NCBI GenBank assembly: GCA_903840265.1
Contig: CAIMFH010000178.1
Span: 1 to 33,439 of the forward strand
Source: an uncultured Schlesneria sp.
GTDB lineage: Bacteria > Planctomycetota > Planctomycetia > Planctomycetales > Planctomycetaceae
Length of the DNA: 33,439 bases
Direction of reading: 5' to 3'
Shown here: one piece after another, positions 7,866 to 16,651 of the stretch
Layout: every line of letters begins with the position of its first letter
Position numbering within the stretch: position 1 is the stretch's first letter
The notes under the pieces: generated by a model
The model's database searches: none
What the model was told of the DNA's origin: nothing
Seen by the model: only the letters and a program-made list of their open reading frames with translations
Translations under genes and position numbers: made by a program

Positions 7866-8767
7866 TGAGCGAATTGATTATTGAATCGCAAAGCCTGCAT
7901 CGAAGCTTCGGTAGCACCGCGGTCCTGAAAGGGATCGACCTGTCCATCCAACGCGGTATGGTCGTCGGACTGCTCGGTGTGAACGGCAGCGGTAAATCGA
8001 CGTTGATCAAATGCCTGCTCGGCTTACTTCGCGTGTCGGCAGGTCAGGCTCGCGTCTTTGGGGAAGATCCGTGGGTCCTCAGCGGTGCCGCCAAAGCCCG
8101 GTTGGGATACGTTCCCCAGGATGTGAAACTCTATCCCTGGATGACCGTGACACAGGTGATCGGCTACACCGCCGCCTTCTATCCCAAATGGGATTTTGCT
8201 CTGTCCGAAAAGCTGATTCGCCGCTGGGATCTGGATCGAGACCGACGTGTCGGGCCATTGTCGCCGGGGCAACTCCAGAAGCTGGGATTGATCCTAGCCT
8301 TGGGGCACCGCCCTGATCTGCTGATCCTGGACGAACCAGTTGCGGCGCTCGATCCTGTCGCTCGCCGTGAGTTTCTAAAGTCCTTATTGGAAGTGACTCA
8401 GGATGAACAACATACCGTGTTGTTTTCGACGCACATCACATCGGACCTCGAACGAGTAGCCTCGCATGTGGCGCTCCTCAAAGAAGGCCGACTGGCGTTG
8501 TTCGAGGATCTCGACACGATCAAAGATCGCGTGAAGCGGTTGCGAATTTCCACATCGGGGCCTCTGCCGCACTCGTTCAGTGTGACTGGAGCATTGCGAA
8601 CCGAAGTCACAGGACAGACGGCTCTGGTCGCCGCCACGAACGTCAGCGATCGAATGGTGAGCGACCTCAGGTCGCAGTGGGATGCCGAGGTGGATGTCGA
8701 AGATCTAAACCTGGAAGAGATCTTCCTGGAACTCCATCAGGAACCCGATCGACGACCTGGACTCTAG
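7862..8767 (+). CDS. ABC transporter ATP-binding protein
   Basis: The 301-aa ATPase has Walker A GVNGSGKST (39-47), Q-loop YVPQD, signature LSPGQ (133-137; Pro in place of the usual Gly), Walker B LLILDEP (153-159) with D-loop AALDP, and switch His191 (STHI). A C-terminal extension of about 75 aa follows, common in ATPases paired with ABC-2-type exporters. AAGGAG (7851-7856) serves either ATG at 7862 or 7865; the former overlaps the stop of the regulator by 4 bp (ATGA), which suggests translational coupling. No permease follows directly. The next gene on this strand, 518 bp away beyond a palindromic insertion, encodes a polytopic membrane protein that may be its partner. Confidence 0.93.
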   Translation: MMSELIIESQSLHRSFGSTAVLKGIDLSIQRGMVVGLLGVNGSGKSTLIKCLLGLLRVSAGQARVFGEDPWVLSGAAKARLGYVPQDVKLYPWMTVTQVIGYTAAFYPKWDFALSEKLIRRWDLDRDRRVGPLSPGQLQKLGLILALGHRPDLLILDEPVAALDPVARREFLKSLLEVTQDEQHTVLFSTHITSDLERVASHVALLKEGRLALFEDLDTIKDRVKRLRISTSGPLPHSFSVTGALRTEVTGQTALVAATNVSDRMVSDLRSQWDAEVDVEDLNLEEIFLELHQEPDRRPGL

Positions 8768-8782
8768 ACGCCCGATGATCGG

Positions 8783-9208
8783 GTGCCACGGACTTGGAGC
8801 ATAGGTATCTACACATCTTACACGAGAGCAATCTGAATGATCGTCGGTCGGTTCATCGTCCTCAGGCCCAAGGGGCCGGAACATTGCCCAGCCAGGGCCC
8901 TTCGGCCCTGGAATTAGGCCAATAATTAAACTTCCAAAGGCCTGAAGGGCCGGACATTTCAGGAGGACGCCGACTTCAAAACAAGGGACTAATGGGCCGG
9001 CCCTTCAGGCCTCAAGAGATGTTAATAGAGATCTTATTCCCGGGGCCGAAGGGCCCCGGCTGGGCAAAGTTCCGGCCCCTTGGGCCTCATGACAGACGCC
9101 AATGCACCGCAAAACGAATACGCCGAGATGTGTAGATACCTACGGTTTTGGAGTCTTCGACAAGGCCGTGCTCTTCGTCGAGCACACTGCCTCCGAAGGC
9201 CGTGGGAC
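8783..9208. repeat. Dispersed hairpin repeat, interrupted copy
   Basis: The outer parts (8783-8799 and about 9148-9208) match the hairpin repeat at 3541-3592: GTGCCACGG then TTGGAG on the left, TTGGAGTCTTCGACA and GGCCGTG on the right. CCGTGGGAC (9200-9208) pairs with the left end at 8 of 9 positions. Joined at TTGGAG, the two halves reproduce the uninterrupted copy, so the sequence between them is an insertion. The repeat itself is noncoding. Confidence 0.65.
8800..9147. mobile_element. Palindromic MITE-like insertion element, 348 bp
   Basis: The element is bounded by a 6-bp direct repeat TTGGAG (8794-8799, 9148-9153). It carries near-terminal inverted repeats of 17 bp (8802-8818 with 9126-9142, perfect) and GC-rich inner arms centred near 8975. 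These include a perfect 19-bp pair (8864-8882 with 9069-9087) and a perfect 15-bp pair (8939-8953 with 8997-9011). The left arm contains a small hairpin of its own (8892-8911). No transposase-sized ORF is present, so it must be mobilised in trans if it moves at all. It separates the ABC ATPase gene from the downstream membrane-protein gene and accounts for most of this gene-free stretch. Confidence 0.72.
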
Positions 9209-9285
9209 TTTCACTCTAACGAACCCAATTCGACCAATGTGATCGACCGCCTTAGGCGAGCCTCTTTCAACGTGAGCAATCAATC

Positions 9286-11547
9286 ATGATTCGTCGCCTG
9301 GCCTATGTCCTGCTGAGTTATGCCACACGACCTTTGGTCTGGCCGCTGGCCGCAATTTACGTCGTTGTCCTCGGCATCTCACTCTGGACCGCCGCAAATG
9401 ACTTCTTTACTCATCGCGGACATCCATTGCAGACCGCGTACCCCGTCGTCGATACGACAAGCCATCGACTCGTGCTGTCTGACCCCAAGAGCCTCGCAGA
9501 TTTCGAAAATGCCAAGGTCGATCGGGGCGTCACCCAAGTCGAAATTCGCTGGCCGACCACCGAAGGACTCAGCGACGCGGCCATTCGCGCCGCCCTTCCC
9601 TTCTCACTCCGACACTTGCAACTACTGAAGACCTATCCGCAATTGAAATCTCTATCACTCTTCTCGTGTCGGCCACTTCATCCCGACGAGATCCAAGCCA
9701 TCGGAGACCTCACGCGACTGGAATCGCTGCAACTGATCGACTGCGACGTGCCCGCGGAACTGTGGCCGCAAATCGGCAAGTTGCCGCAACTGCGCTATCT
9801 CGAACTCAGCGGTTCGAACTTACGGGGCGGCTATCCGGAACTCGAAACGGTGACTCGACTCGAGACGCTGGTTCTTGGGACGATCGTTCATCGCGGGTTC
9901 ACCGAACACAATGCCCCTTTTTTGCCGCAGCTCAAGCGGTTCGCCAAACTGAAAACGGTCGTGATTCAGAATTACTATTCAACAGTCAAAAGTCCCGACG
10001 CGGACCGCGTAGTCCCGGCGCGACCCGCAGTTCATAACCCGCTGCAAGAAAACTTGGACGACATTCGCCTGATTCCGATGCTCCGGACGCTATACGTCAA
10101 TGACCAAATGGGGAGCTTTCCTGGCTTCACCGTTCTACAGCAAAAGCTGCCCGCAGTTCGCGTTCGCCCGGCCTACATCGACGTAGAGCGAATGTATTGG
10201 TTTCTGGTCCTGCTCTTTTTGAACAATGTGATCCTGATGCTGATCGGCTTGCAATTGCAGAGCCAATTTTCGCAGTCCTTCTCACGCTTGATACCGAATT
10301 ACACGGCACCCCATGTGATACCGGTTGTCTGTCTGTGGTTGTTTTGTATCGTCCTGCACTGCATTCCACTCTGGGTGGCTGGAGTTTCGGTGCCAGCGGC
10401 CATCTCGCTGAATCTGCTGTGCTGGAGTATCTCTTGCGGTTTCGGTGCCTTCGGGACTGCGATGAATTTGGAAGGTAGCCGCGCCAAAACTCTGATCAAG
10501 CCTTTGGCCATCGCAGCCGCCGCTTGGGGACCACTCGCCATTGTGGCTGTTCGCTGGAACACGTCGGCAATTGACTGGTACCTGCGCGGGTACGATCCGT
10601 ACTTCACTTGGTTCTTGATTGTCAGTGGGATTGTGATCTGCACGATGGCGCTACGACAGTCATTGCAGACGAACGCCATTTGTCTGGAACGCGGCGTCAG
10701 TTCCCCACCCATCAGTCTCGATCCGGTCGCCATGTCGGCCTGGCAACAGTCGATTTATACGCAGCAGGCCGGTGGCCGGCGTGGGTGGTTCTCCTGGTTG
10801 ACGACGTCCGATGTGGATCGACTAGTCGCTCGATCGCCGCAGTCTGGATTCGTTTGGCGATCGAGGTTGTGGATCGCTGGCAATCCCGTCACCGGCAACG
10901 TGATGTACCAAGTCGCCTTGGCAACCGCAGCCTTGATCTGGATCACTCATCGGCTGAGTACCAACGGGGCCAACGAATGGTTTTCGTTCGAAAACCCAGC
11001 GATGCTGATGAGTTCCTTTTTGTTTCCGGACATGAGCGTGATTGTGGCGGCCAGTGTTTGGCGTGGTCGTCGCAAGCTATTTGCTGCGGAATCGCTGCGC
11101 CCGCTTTCGCGAACGGAATTTGCGCGGCAGATTGCTCAAGCGATCGCTTGGGATCTAATCCCATTGGCTCTGATCTACTTGACGGTGTTGATCGGGTACG
11201 TCATCGCATCGAATCCTGAACGATGGTCCTGGGCCTGGACCATCGGCATGTCACTGGTCTTCGCGGCACGCTGGCTGGCTGTCTTTGGCTTGTTGCTCTG
11301 GACAATCGCGATTCGACGCGATTGGGTCTTGATCCTGGCAGCATTCGTCGCCGCCTACGGACTGCTCTTCGCAAATATCGGCATCATCTTCGTGCAGGCG
11401 CGGGTTTTTGATGTGGGTAGCCTGCCGTCCGATTTGCCAGACATTGGCGTGCCAGGATTGTTCCTCTGTGCGGCGTTGCTCGGTTTAGCCGCCAGCGCCA
11501 TCACGCACTTCGGCTATCGCCGCTGGCAATCGATTGAACTCATTTAA
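9286..11547 (+). CDS. Polytopic membrane protein with leucine-rich repeat domain, possible ABC permease partner
   Basis: The 753-aa protein has one N-terminal membrane segment (about 14-34), then a soluble domain with leucine-rich repeats (about 105-275, for example LKSLSLFSC, LESLQLIDC, LRYLELSGS, LETLVLG). About ten further hydrophobic segments follow (303-325 onward to the end), with a soluble loop around 470-530. ABC-2-type permeases often have one membrane helix, a large extracytoplasmic domain and then a helix bundle, and the gene lies downstream of a YtrA regulator and an ATPase. It may therefore be the membrane component, with the LRR domain binding a partner outside the cytoplasmic membrane. 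No sequence motif proves this. There is no clear ribosome binding site before the ATG at 9286. Confidence 0.75.
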   Translation: MIRRLAYVLLSYATRPLVWPLAAIYVVVLGISLWTAANDFFTHRGHPLQTAYPVVDTTSHRLVLSDPKSLADFENAKVDRGVTQVEIRWPTTEGLSDAAIRAALPFSLRHLQLLKTYPQLKSLSLFSCRPLHPDEIQAIGDLTRLESLQLIDCDVPAELWPQIGKLPQLRYLELSGSNLRGGYPELETVTRLETLVLGTIVHRGFTEHNAPFLPQLKRFAKLKTVVIQNYYSTVKSPDADRVVPARPAVHNPLQENLDDIRLIPMLRTLYVNDQMGSFPGFTVLQQKLPAVRVRPAYIDVERMYWFLVLLFLNNVILMLIGLQLQSQFSQSFSRLIPNYTAPHVIPVVCLWLFCIVLHCIPLWVAGVSVPAAISLNLLCWSISCGFGAFGTAMNLEGSRAKTLIKPLAIAAAAWGPLAIVAVRWNTSAIDWYLRGYDPYFTWFLIVSGIVICTMALRQSLQTNAICLERGVSSPPISLDPVAMSAWQQSIYTQQAGGRRGWFSWLTTSDVDRLVARSPQSGFVWRSRLWIAGNPVTGNVMYQVALATAALIWITHRLSTNGANEWFSFENPAMLMSSFLFPDMSVIVAASVWRGRRKLFAAESLRPLSRTEFARQIAQAIAWDLIPLALIYLTVLIGYVIASNPERWSWAWTIGMSLVFAARWLAVFGLLLWTIAIRRDWVLILAAFVAAYGLLFANIGIIFVQARVFDVGSLPSDLPDIGVPGLFLCAALLGLAASAITHFGYRRWQSIELI

Positions 11548-11560
11548 CGCGACAGGGTGG

Positions 11561-11591
11561 CCGGGTCTGGAGCGTCTTCGCGAAGACCCGG
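11561..11591 (+). terminator. Hairpin after the LRR membrane-protein gene
   Basis: CCGGGTCT (11561-11568) pairs with AGACCCGG (11584-11591), 13 bp after the stop codon. An alternative inner stem uses TCTTCGCGAAGA. There is no T-run, so it is a weak terminator or mRNA 3'-end stabiliser. Confidence 0.45.
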
Positions 11592-11743
11592 TCCGAGATA
11601 GCCCAACTACCGATTGGACGTCTTCGGCTACAAGTCCCCTGTTACATCTGACCCTAGTTTGTCTCTTCGAGCCAATCCCAAGGAATCGGATCTGGCTTCA
11701 ATTCATTCAGAGGGATTTCCTCATACCAACCTGCGCCGGGTGC

Positions 11744-11804
11744 CACTGGCGGCAGCTTTGGGCCGCCAGTGTCTTATCGGTGTGGCGAAGAGTTTCGACC
11801 GATA
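11744..11804. repeat. Tandem pair of hairpins
   Basis: CACTGGCGGC (11744-11753) pairs perfectly with GCCGCCAGTG (11762-11771) around an 8-nt loop. Four bases later TATCGGT (11775-11781) pairs with ACCGATA (11798-11804). The GCCACTGGCGG form recalls dispersed hairpin repeats common in planctomycete spacers. Confidence 0.6.
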
Positions 11805-11894
11805 GTGAGTGCTCGTAGTGACAAAGGTTCATCCCCTTTTTCACATCACCTGCCGCGATGCAAAAGCTCTCGCGACCTAAGCTACAAATCCTCA

Positions 11895-11920
11895 CCGTGA
11901 CTTAGTGCCTCTGTGAGAGA
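11895..11920 (+). repeat. 26-bp direct repeat, copy 1
   Basis: Reads CCGTGACTTAGTGCCTCTGT followed by GAGAGA. It differs from the copy at 12396-12421 at two positions, both C/T changes. Function unknown. Confidence 0.65.
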
Positions 11921-12189
11921 TGACTCGTGAATTGATCTGAATCGAGATGAATTCGATCTGTCACAAAACATCCACTTTTTTGAGGAAAACAGCCAAAAAC
12001 AGGCCGTTTTTGTCCCCCAATGTCAAAAACTGTCAGTGGCTGTCGGCTTCCTAGGCGAGCATCCCACCCACAGTGACGAGACATTTCGCGAAAAATGGCA
12101 AAATATCCAAAACACCGTCTAGCTCGACTCACGCGAAATATGGCATAACGAACATCCACCACGTACTGAAAATCAGTGGACCGTAACCA

Positions 12190-12245
12190 ACGGCCACACG
12201 TGTCGACTGCCGAAATCGGCGTCAACATGTGTGGCCGTTTTTCTT
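12190..12245 (+). terminator. Strong Rho-independent terminator with no obvious gene
   Basis: A 14-bp stem with one G/A mismatch (12190-12203 with 12225-12238) contains a nested GCCG/CGGC hairpin (12209-12220) and is followed by TTTTCTT. No protein gene on the plus strand ends nearby; the closest stops 640 bp upstream. It may end an unannotated small RNA. Confidence 0.7.
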
Positions 12246-12395
12246 AGGAGGCAGATCGATGTGTCAGTGTCACACTGTCAATTCTCAAAATCTCGCTAGA
12301 CATCTGATGACAAAATCACAGCCCCCCCCAAAACACTGCCATGGACTGACAAATTCTGCCATTTCGTAATGTTCGAGGCGACGAGTTCTCCCTCT

Positions 12396-12421
12396 CCGTG
12401 ACTCAGTGCCTCCGTGAGAGA
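12396..12421 (+). repeat. 26-bp direct repeat, copy 2
   Basis: Reads CCGTGACTCAGTGCCTCCGT followed by GAGAGA and matches 11895-11920 at 24 of 26 positions. The two copies bracket the orphan terminator. Confidence 0.65.
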
Positions 12422-12551
12422 CCTTCAAATGTGCCTCCCTCATCACGCCCCAGCCCCTCGAAACGCGGCATATCCCTCAGCCCTCGCCCCCTCAGCCTTC
12501 CAGTTGTGCCACGCAGCCGAAGGCCGGAGGTTGTGTCATGCGGTCTCCAAA

Positions 12552-12579
12552 ATCCGTGTTCATCCGTGTCAATCCGTGG
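12552..12579 (+). repeat. Triple ATCCGTG repeat with 10-bp period
   Basis: ATCCGTGT (12552), ATCCGTGT (12562) and ATCCGTGG (12572) are spaced exactly 10 bp apart. Very similar intergenic phrases recur in planctomycete and related genomes, as far as I recall. Function unknown. Confidence 0.6.
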
Positions 12580-12728
12580 CTCGCCTTCTCCTATTCCGTC
12601 GCTTGCCCTCGCCCCTCAGCCCTTCGCCCTCAGCCGCCGCGACTCGCTTGCGAATCCGCCCGGGAATCCCTAATTTCCACCGCACATCGATCTCATTGCG
12701 CCCGTCGTTCACTTGAAAGGACTCCCAT

Positions 12729-13787
<1,059 letters not shown>

Positions 13788-13816
13788 CGTGTTCGCGTTG
13801 AAATCGTGAGGTTTCG

Positions 13817-14737
13817 ATGACGCAGAGTGTGGGAAAACCGATCAAGCAACGACTGCCAGGACGCATCGTCTGGACAGTCGTTGCCTTCGGTTCTCTCGCC
13901 GCCGTGGGTCTAAGTCACTGGTTGAATCACATTCCGCCAGACGACTCGGAACAGGCCGACTTCATCAGCCGCTACAAAGGGGGCTCACTGGTGATCGCCG
14001 GCGGAGGCACGTTGCCGCCTGAGATTCGCCAGCGCTTTCTGGACCTGGCAGGTGGCGCAAGTCGGACCCGCCTGGTCATCATTCCGGCGTTCGATGCCAC
14101 CCAGGCCCAGCAAGTTGCACTGTGTGATTTCTGGCGAAGCTTGGGTGTGCGGTCCGTGCAGATCCTGCATACCAACTCGCGAGATGAAGCGAATCGAGCT
14201 TCGTTCTCTGGTCCACTCGATCAGGCCACCGCAGTCTGGCTAAGTGGCGGCATGCAAGCCTGGCTGTCCGCACAGTATGCCGGAACGTTAGTTGAAGATA
14301 AATTGCAAGGCGTCATCGACCGCGGAGGAGTTATCGGCGGCAGTTCGGCCGGCGCGGCAGCGATGACGAAGGTCATGATCCAGCAAGGGCAGGAAGAGGC
14401 CGTCGAGGGAACCGGGTTTGACCTGCTGGGGGGAGCCGTTATCGACCAGCATTTCCTGCGTCGTAGCCGCGTCAATCGACTACTCGGATTGATGGAGTCC
14501 CATCCGGATCTAACCGCGTTTGGCATCGACGAGGGAACAGCGCTGGTCGTCCAGGTTCCCAGAGGTCGACTCGGTGTGATCGGTGCCTCCTACGTCCTCG
14601 CCTATATCCCGAAAGCAAATTCTGGGGACTCGCGATTTGAGATCTTGAAGCACGGCGATCAGATCGATCTGGCGGGACTCAAGAGTGGTGTTCGTATCAG
14701 TACGCCAGTCGATTTCAATAACCTGATCAGCGACTAG
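13817..14737 (+). CDS. Cyanophycinase-like peptidase (family S51), membrane-anchored
   Basis: The 306-aa protein has an N-terminal membrane segment (about 17-35), then the S51 fold: SLVIAGGGTLPPEI (57-70), AVWLSGGMQ (139-147), the nucleophile elbow GGSSAGA (174-180) with Ser177, DQHF (210-213) and DEGTAL (238-243). Cyanophycinases cut the beta-Asp-Arg storage polymer cyanophycin to dipeptides; related S51 enzymes cleave other Asp peptides. The anchor suggests action outside the cytoplasm, where intracellular cyanophycin would not be the substrate, so the true substrate is open. GAGG (13808-13811) lies 5 nt before the ATG. The link to recA may be only positional. Confidence 0.9.
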   Translation: MTQSVGKPIKQRLPGRIVWTVVAFGSLAAVGLSHWLNHIPPDDSEQADFISRYKGGSLVIAGGGTLPPEIRQRFLDLAGGASRTRLVIIPAFDATQAQQVALCDFWRSLGVRSVQILHTNSRDEANRASFSGPLDQATAVWLSGGMQAWLSAQYAGTLVEDKLQGVIDRGGVIGGSSAGAAAMTKVMIQQGQEEAVEGTGFDLLGGAVIDQHFLRRSRVNRLLGLMESHPDLTAFGIDEGTALVVQVPRGRLGVIGASYVLAYIPKANSGDSRFEILKHGDQIDLAGLKSGVRISTPVDFNNLISD

Positions 14738-15049
14738 ATGATCATGTTGCCAGCGCCGGGTTGCGTGGCGTGATTCGCATCCATCGTTTGCGGAATGCGG
14801 GATATGTCTCCGATCAGATTACGGGGGCGTCAGAGTGGCTTGCTTTTGAACATTGCGTTTGCTTGTTGTGAGCGTTCTGCTATTCTCTGATGTCTTTTCA
14901 GCGAAGATCCGTTCTGAGGTTTTCTCTCATCCATCAAGGATCTCTCTGCTTTTATTCGCCTTCCGACTCTTAAGAAATCACGTTATCTGTCACATATTTG
15001 GGACGATCCCGACTGTTTCGTGTTCTTTATTTTTTGTAGGAGTTCAGCT
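14738..15049. other. Intergenic region before the DUF1559 gene
   Basis: 312 bp with no gene. It becomes AT-rich towards the right, as expected for a promoter region. I see no convincing -35/-10 pair, terminator or repeat in it. The only clear signal is the ribosome binding site TAGGAG at 15038-15043. Confidence 0.6.
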
Positions 15050-16045
15050 ATGGCGAGCTTGCGAGTAGAACGAAAACGGGCCTTTACACTGATCGAATTG
15101 CTGGTGGTAATCGCCATCATTGCGGTGTTGATCGCGCTTCTGCTTCCGGCCGTACAGCAAGCCCGTGAAGCAGCGCGTCGCACCCAATGTAAGAACAATT
15201 TGAAGCAGATTGGGCTTGGGATGCACAACTATGAGTCCACGTACATCACGTTCCCTATCGGAGCGAGAGTCGATAATGGATGGGGCCCCTCCTGGTGGGC
15301 AGGGTTACTTCCCTACGCAGATCAGGCACCGCTGTACAACAAACTGAATCTTGGCGGTTCCCACCCGGGATGGGTCGGTGCGGGCGGGGGGACGACCGGC
15401 GACTTGAACGGACAAGCTTCGAACGGCATCAACATTCCAGTGATGATCTGCCCTTCCAGTCCAATGCCATCCTTGATCCAGGTTGGCAGCTATAACGTCA
15501 CGGGGCCGCAGTATCTGGGCATCTCGGGCGCTATGACCGGAAACGGACTAACAGAGCCGCGCGCGGTGGCGTGCTGTGGTTGTTGCGGAATGACAGCTGG
15601 AGGCCAGATTGTATTCGGCGGCGTGTTAGTCGCCAACGCCGTAACGCGAATGAAAGATATGAGCGATGGCACTTCGAATACGATGATGGTTGGCGAATGC
15701 TCGAATTGGATTCCCGGCAGCGCCAAAGTCAATCCAACACCCACCGATGGGTGGCTGATGGGAACGGGAACCGGAGGGACTGGCACGAACTTCAACGCTG
15801 CAGCGGGAGATGGCCGCGCCGACCAGATCACGACGATCAACTTTCCCCCCAATGGCGCGACTTCAGGAGCGGCTGGCGTCCACCAAAATTACGGTCCCAA
15901 TAACGGGCTCCTGTCTGCTCACACCGGTGGCGTGCATGTGCTTCTTGGAGACGGCGGTGTCCGGTTCGTCAGCAATAACATCAACATGCTGACGCTGCGG
16001 GAACTGGCGACTCGCGACGACGGCATGGCGTTGGGCGAATTCTAA
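15050..16045 (+). CDS. DUF1559 protein with type IV prepilin-like N-terminus
   Basis: The ATG at 15050 follows TAGGAG by 6-7 nt, giving 331 aa; a start 10 codons upstream has no such site. The N-terminus RAFTLIELLVVIAII (10-24) is a prepilin methylation/cleavage signal with Ala in place of the more usual Gly at -1. It is followed by LLPAVQQAREAARRTQCKNNLKQ, the hallmark of the DUF1559 (SBP_bac_10) family, which planctomycetes carry in tens of copies per genome. The C-terminus has the family's HTGGVHVLLGDGGVRFVS. These are surface or pseudopilin-like proteins of unknown exact role. An odd feature is the cysteine cluster CCGCC at 175-179. The small lipoprotein gene that follows is a common companion. 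Confidence 0.93.
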   Translation: MASLRVERKRAFTLIELLVVIAIIAVLIALLLPAVQQAREAARRTQCKNNLKQIGLGMHNYESTYITFPIGARVDNGWGPSWWAGLLPYADQAPLYNKLNLGGSHPGWVGAGGGTTGDLNGQASNGINIPVMICPSSPMPSLIQVGSYNVTGPQYLGISGAMTGNGLTEPRAVACCGCCGMTAGGQIVFGGVLVANAVTRMKDMSDGTSNTMMVGECSNWIPGSAKVNPTPTDGWLMGTGTGGTGTNFNAAAGDGRADQITTINFPPNGATSGAAGVHQNYGPNNGLLSAHTGGVHVLLGDGGVRFVSNNINMLTLRELATRDDGMALGEF

Positions 16046-16172
16046 TCCGCACCGGACTCGTCATCCATAAGTCCAATTTGAACTTGGAACTACTGCCGAT
16101 TTCAATCGTGGCGGGAGACGATAATCCTGTGTCACGAATGTGTTCATCAGTCGCAGAAAGGTTTTTGCTAAC

Positions 16173-16610
16173 GTGAGAATTCTACAGCAAAAGTATTGGA
16201 TTCTGGCCCTCATCCTGCTCAGTACAGGTTGCGGTGGCGGATCCACTGATGTCACCGGCACAGTATCCGGAAAGGTGACCTCGGAAGGGAAACCTGTGCC
16301 CGTAGGAACGTCCGTGATTTGTCAACATATCGAGCGCAGCTTTCCCGCAGTCGGAAAAACCGCGGCTGACGGGACTTTCAAGCTCAACATGAAGGAGACT
16401 AATAAGGTCATTGTTGGCGACTATGAAGTGATGCTGCAGTCGCCGGTGGTGACGATGGACCCGGCTGAAGCAATGCGTTTATCTCAAGCGGGAAAATTTC
16501 CAAAGCAAGAAGAAACTGTGCCGCCGAAATATCGAAGCTTTACCACGAGCGGGCTGAAGATGACCGTCAAGAAGGGTGCCAACACCTACGACATTGACAT
16601 GAAGCCCTAA
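16173..16610 (+). CDS. Small lipoprotein with carboxypeptidase-regulatory-like domain
   Basis: From the GTG at 16173 the product is 145 aa and begins with a compact lipoprotein signal ending LLSTGC (Cys20). AGAAAGG lies 11 nt upstream. A longer GTG start at 16140 would put 11 extra residues before the signal. The mature part (VSGKVTSEGKPVPVGTSV, then TAADGTFKLN) resembles the beta-sandwich carboxypeptidase-regulatory/transthyretin-like domain typical of planctomycete lipoproteins encoded after DUF1559 genes. It is likely attached to a cell-envelope membrane. Role unknown. Confidence 0.82.
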   Translation: MRILQQKYWILALILLSTGCGGGSTDVTGTVSGKVTSEGKPVPVGTSVICQHIERSFPAVGKTAADGTFKLNMKETNKVIVGDYEVMLQSPVVTMDPAEAMRLSQAGKFPKQEETVPPKYRSFTTSGLKMTVKKGANTYDIDMKP

Positions 16611-16617
16611 ATTCACG

Positions 16618-16650
16618 AATTGACGGCGCTCCTCATGAGCGCCGTCAATT
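16618..16650. terminator. Bidirectional hairpin between convergent genes
   Basis: AATTGACGGCGCTC (16618-16631) pairs perfectly with GAGCGCCGTCAATT (16637-16650) around a 5-nt loop. It fills the 41-bp gap between the lipoprotein stop and the stop of the convergent CRTAC1-type gene and can serve both. Confidence 0.85.
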
Positions 16651-16651
16651 G

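Larger units (their letters stand above)
11592..12728. other. Gene-free, repeat-rich region upstream of recA
   Basis: About 1.1 kb without a believable gene. It holds two adjacent hairpins (11744-11771 and 11775-11804) and a 26-bp direct repeat in two copies (11895-11920, 12396-12421; 24 of 26 identical). A 14-bp motif is repeated 45 bp apart (12087-12100, 12132-12145), with an inverted partial copy at 12357-12366. There is also an orphan terminator (12190-12245), C-rich CCCTCAGCCC runs (about 12444-12640) and a triple 10-bp-period repeat (12552-12579). Short ORFs here are low-complexity or lie across these repeats. Confidence 0.7.

Noticed and set aside
9080-9289. 69-aa ORF between the ABC ATPase and LRR protein genes
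   Set aside because: It lies across the arm of the palindromic element and the interrupted repeat.
12552-12579. CRISPR-like short repeat
   Set aside because: The units are 8 bp with 2-bp gaps, far too short for a CRISPR array, and no cas gene is present.
12398-12716. Overlapping Pro/Ser/Arg-rich ORFs upstream of recA
   Set aside because: They translate C-rich and ATCCGTG repeats, and several frames are open at once, which points to composition and not coding.
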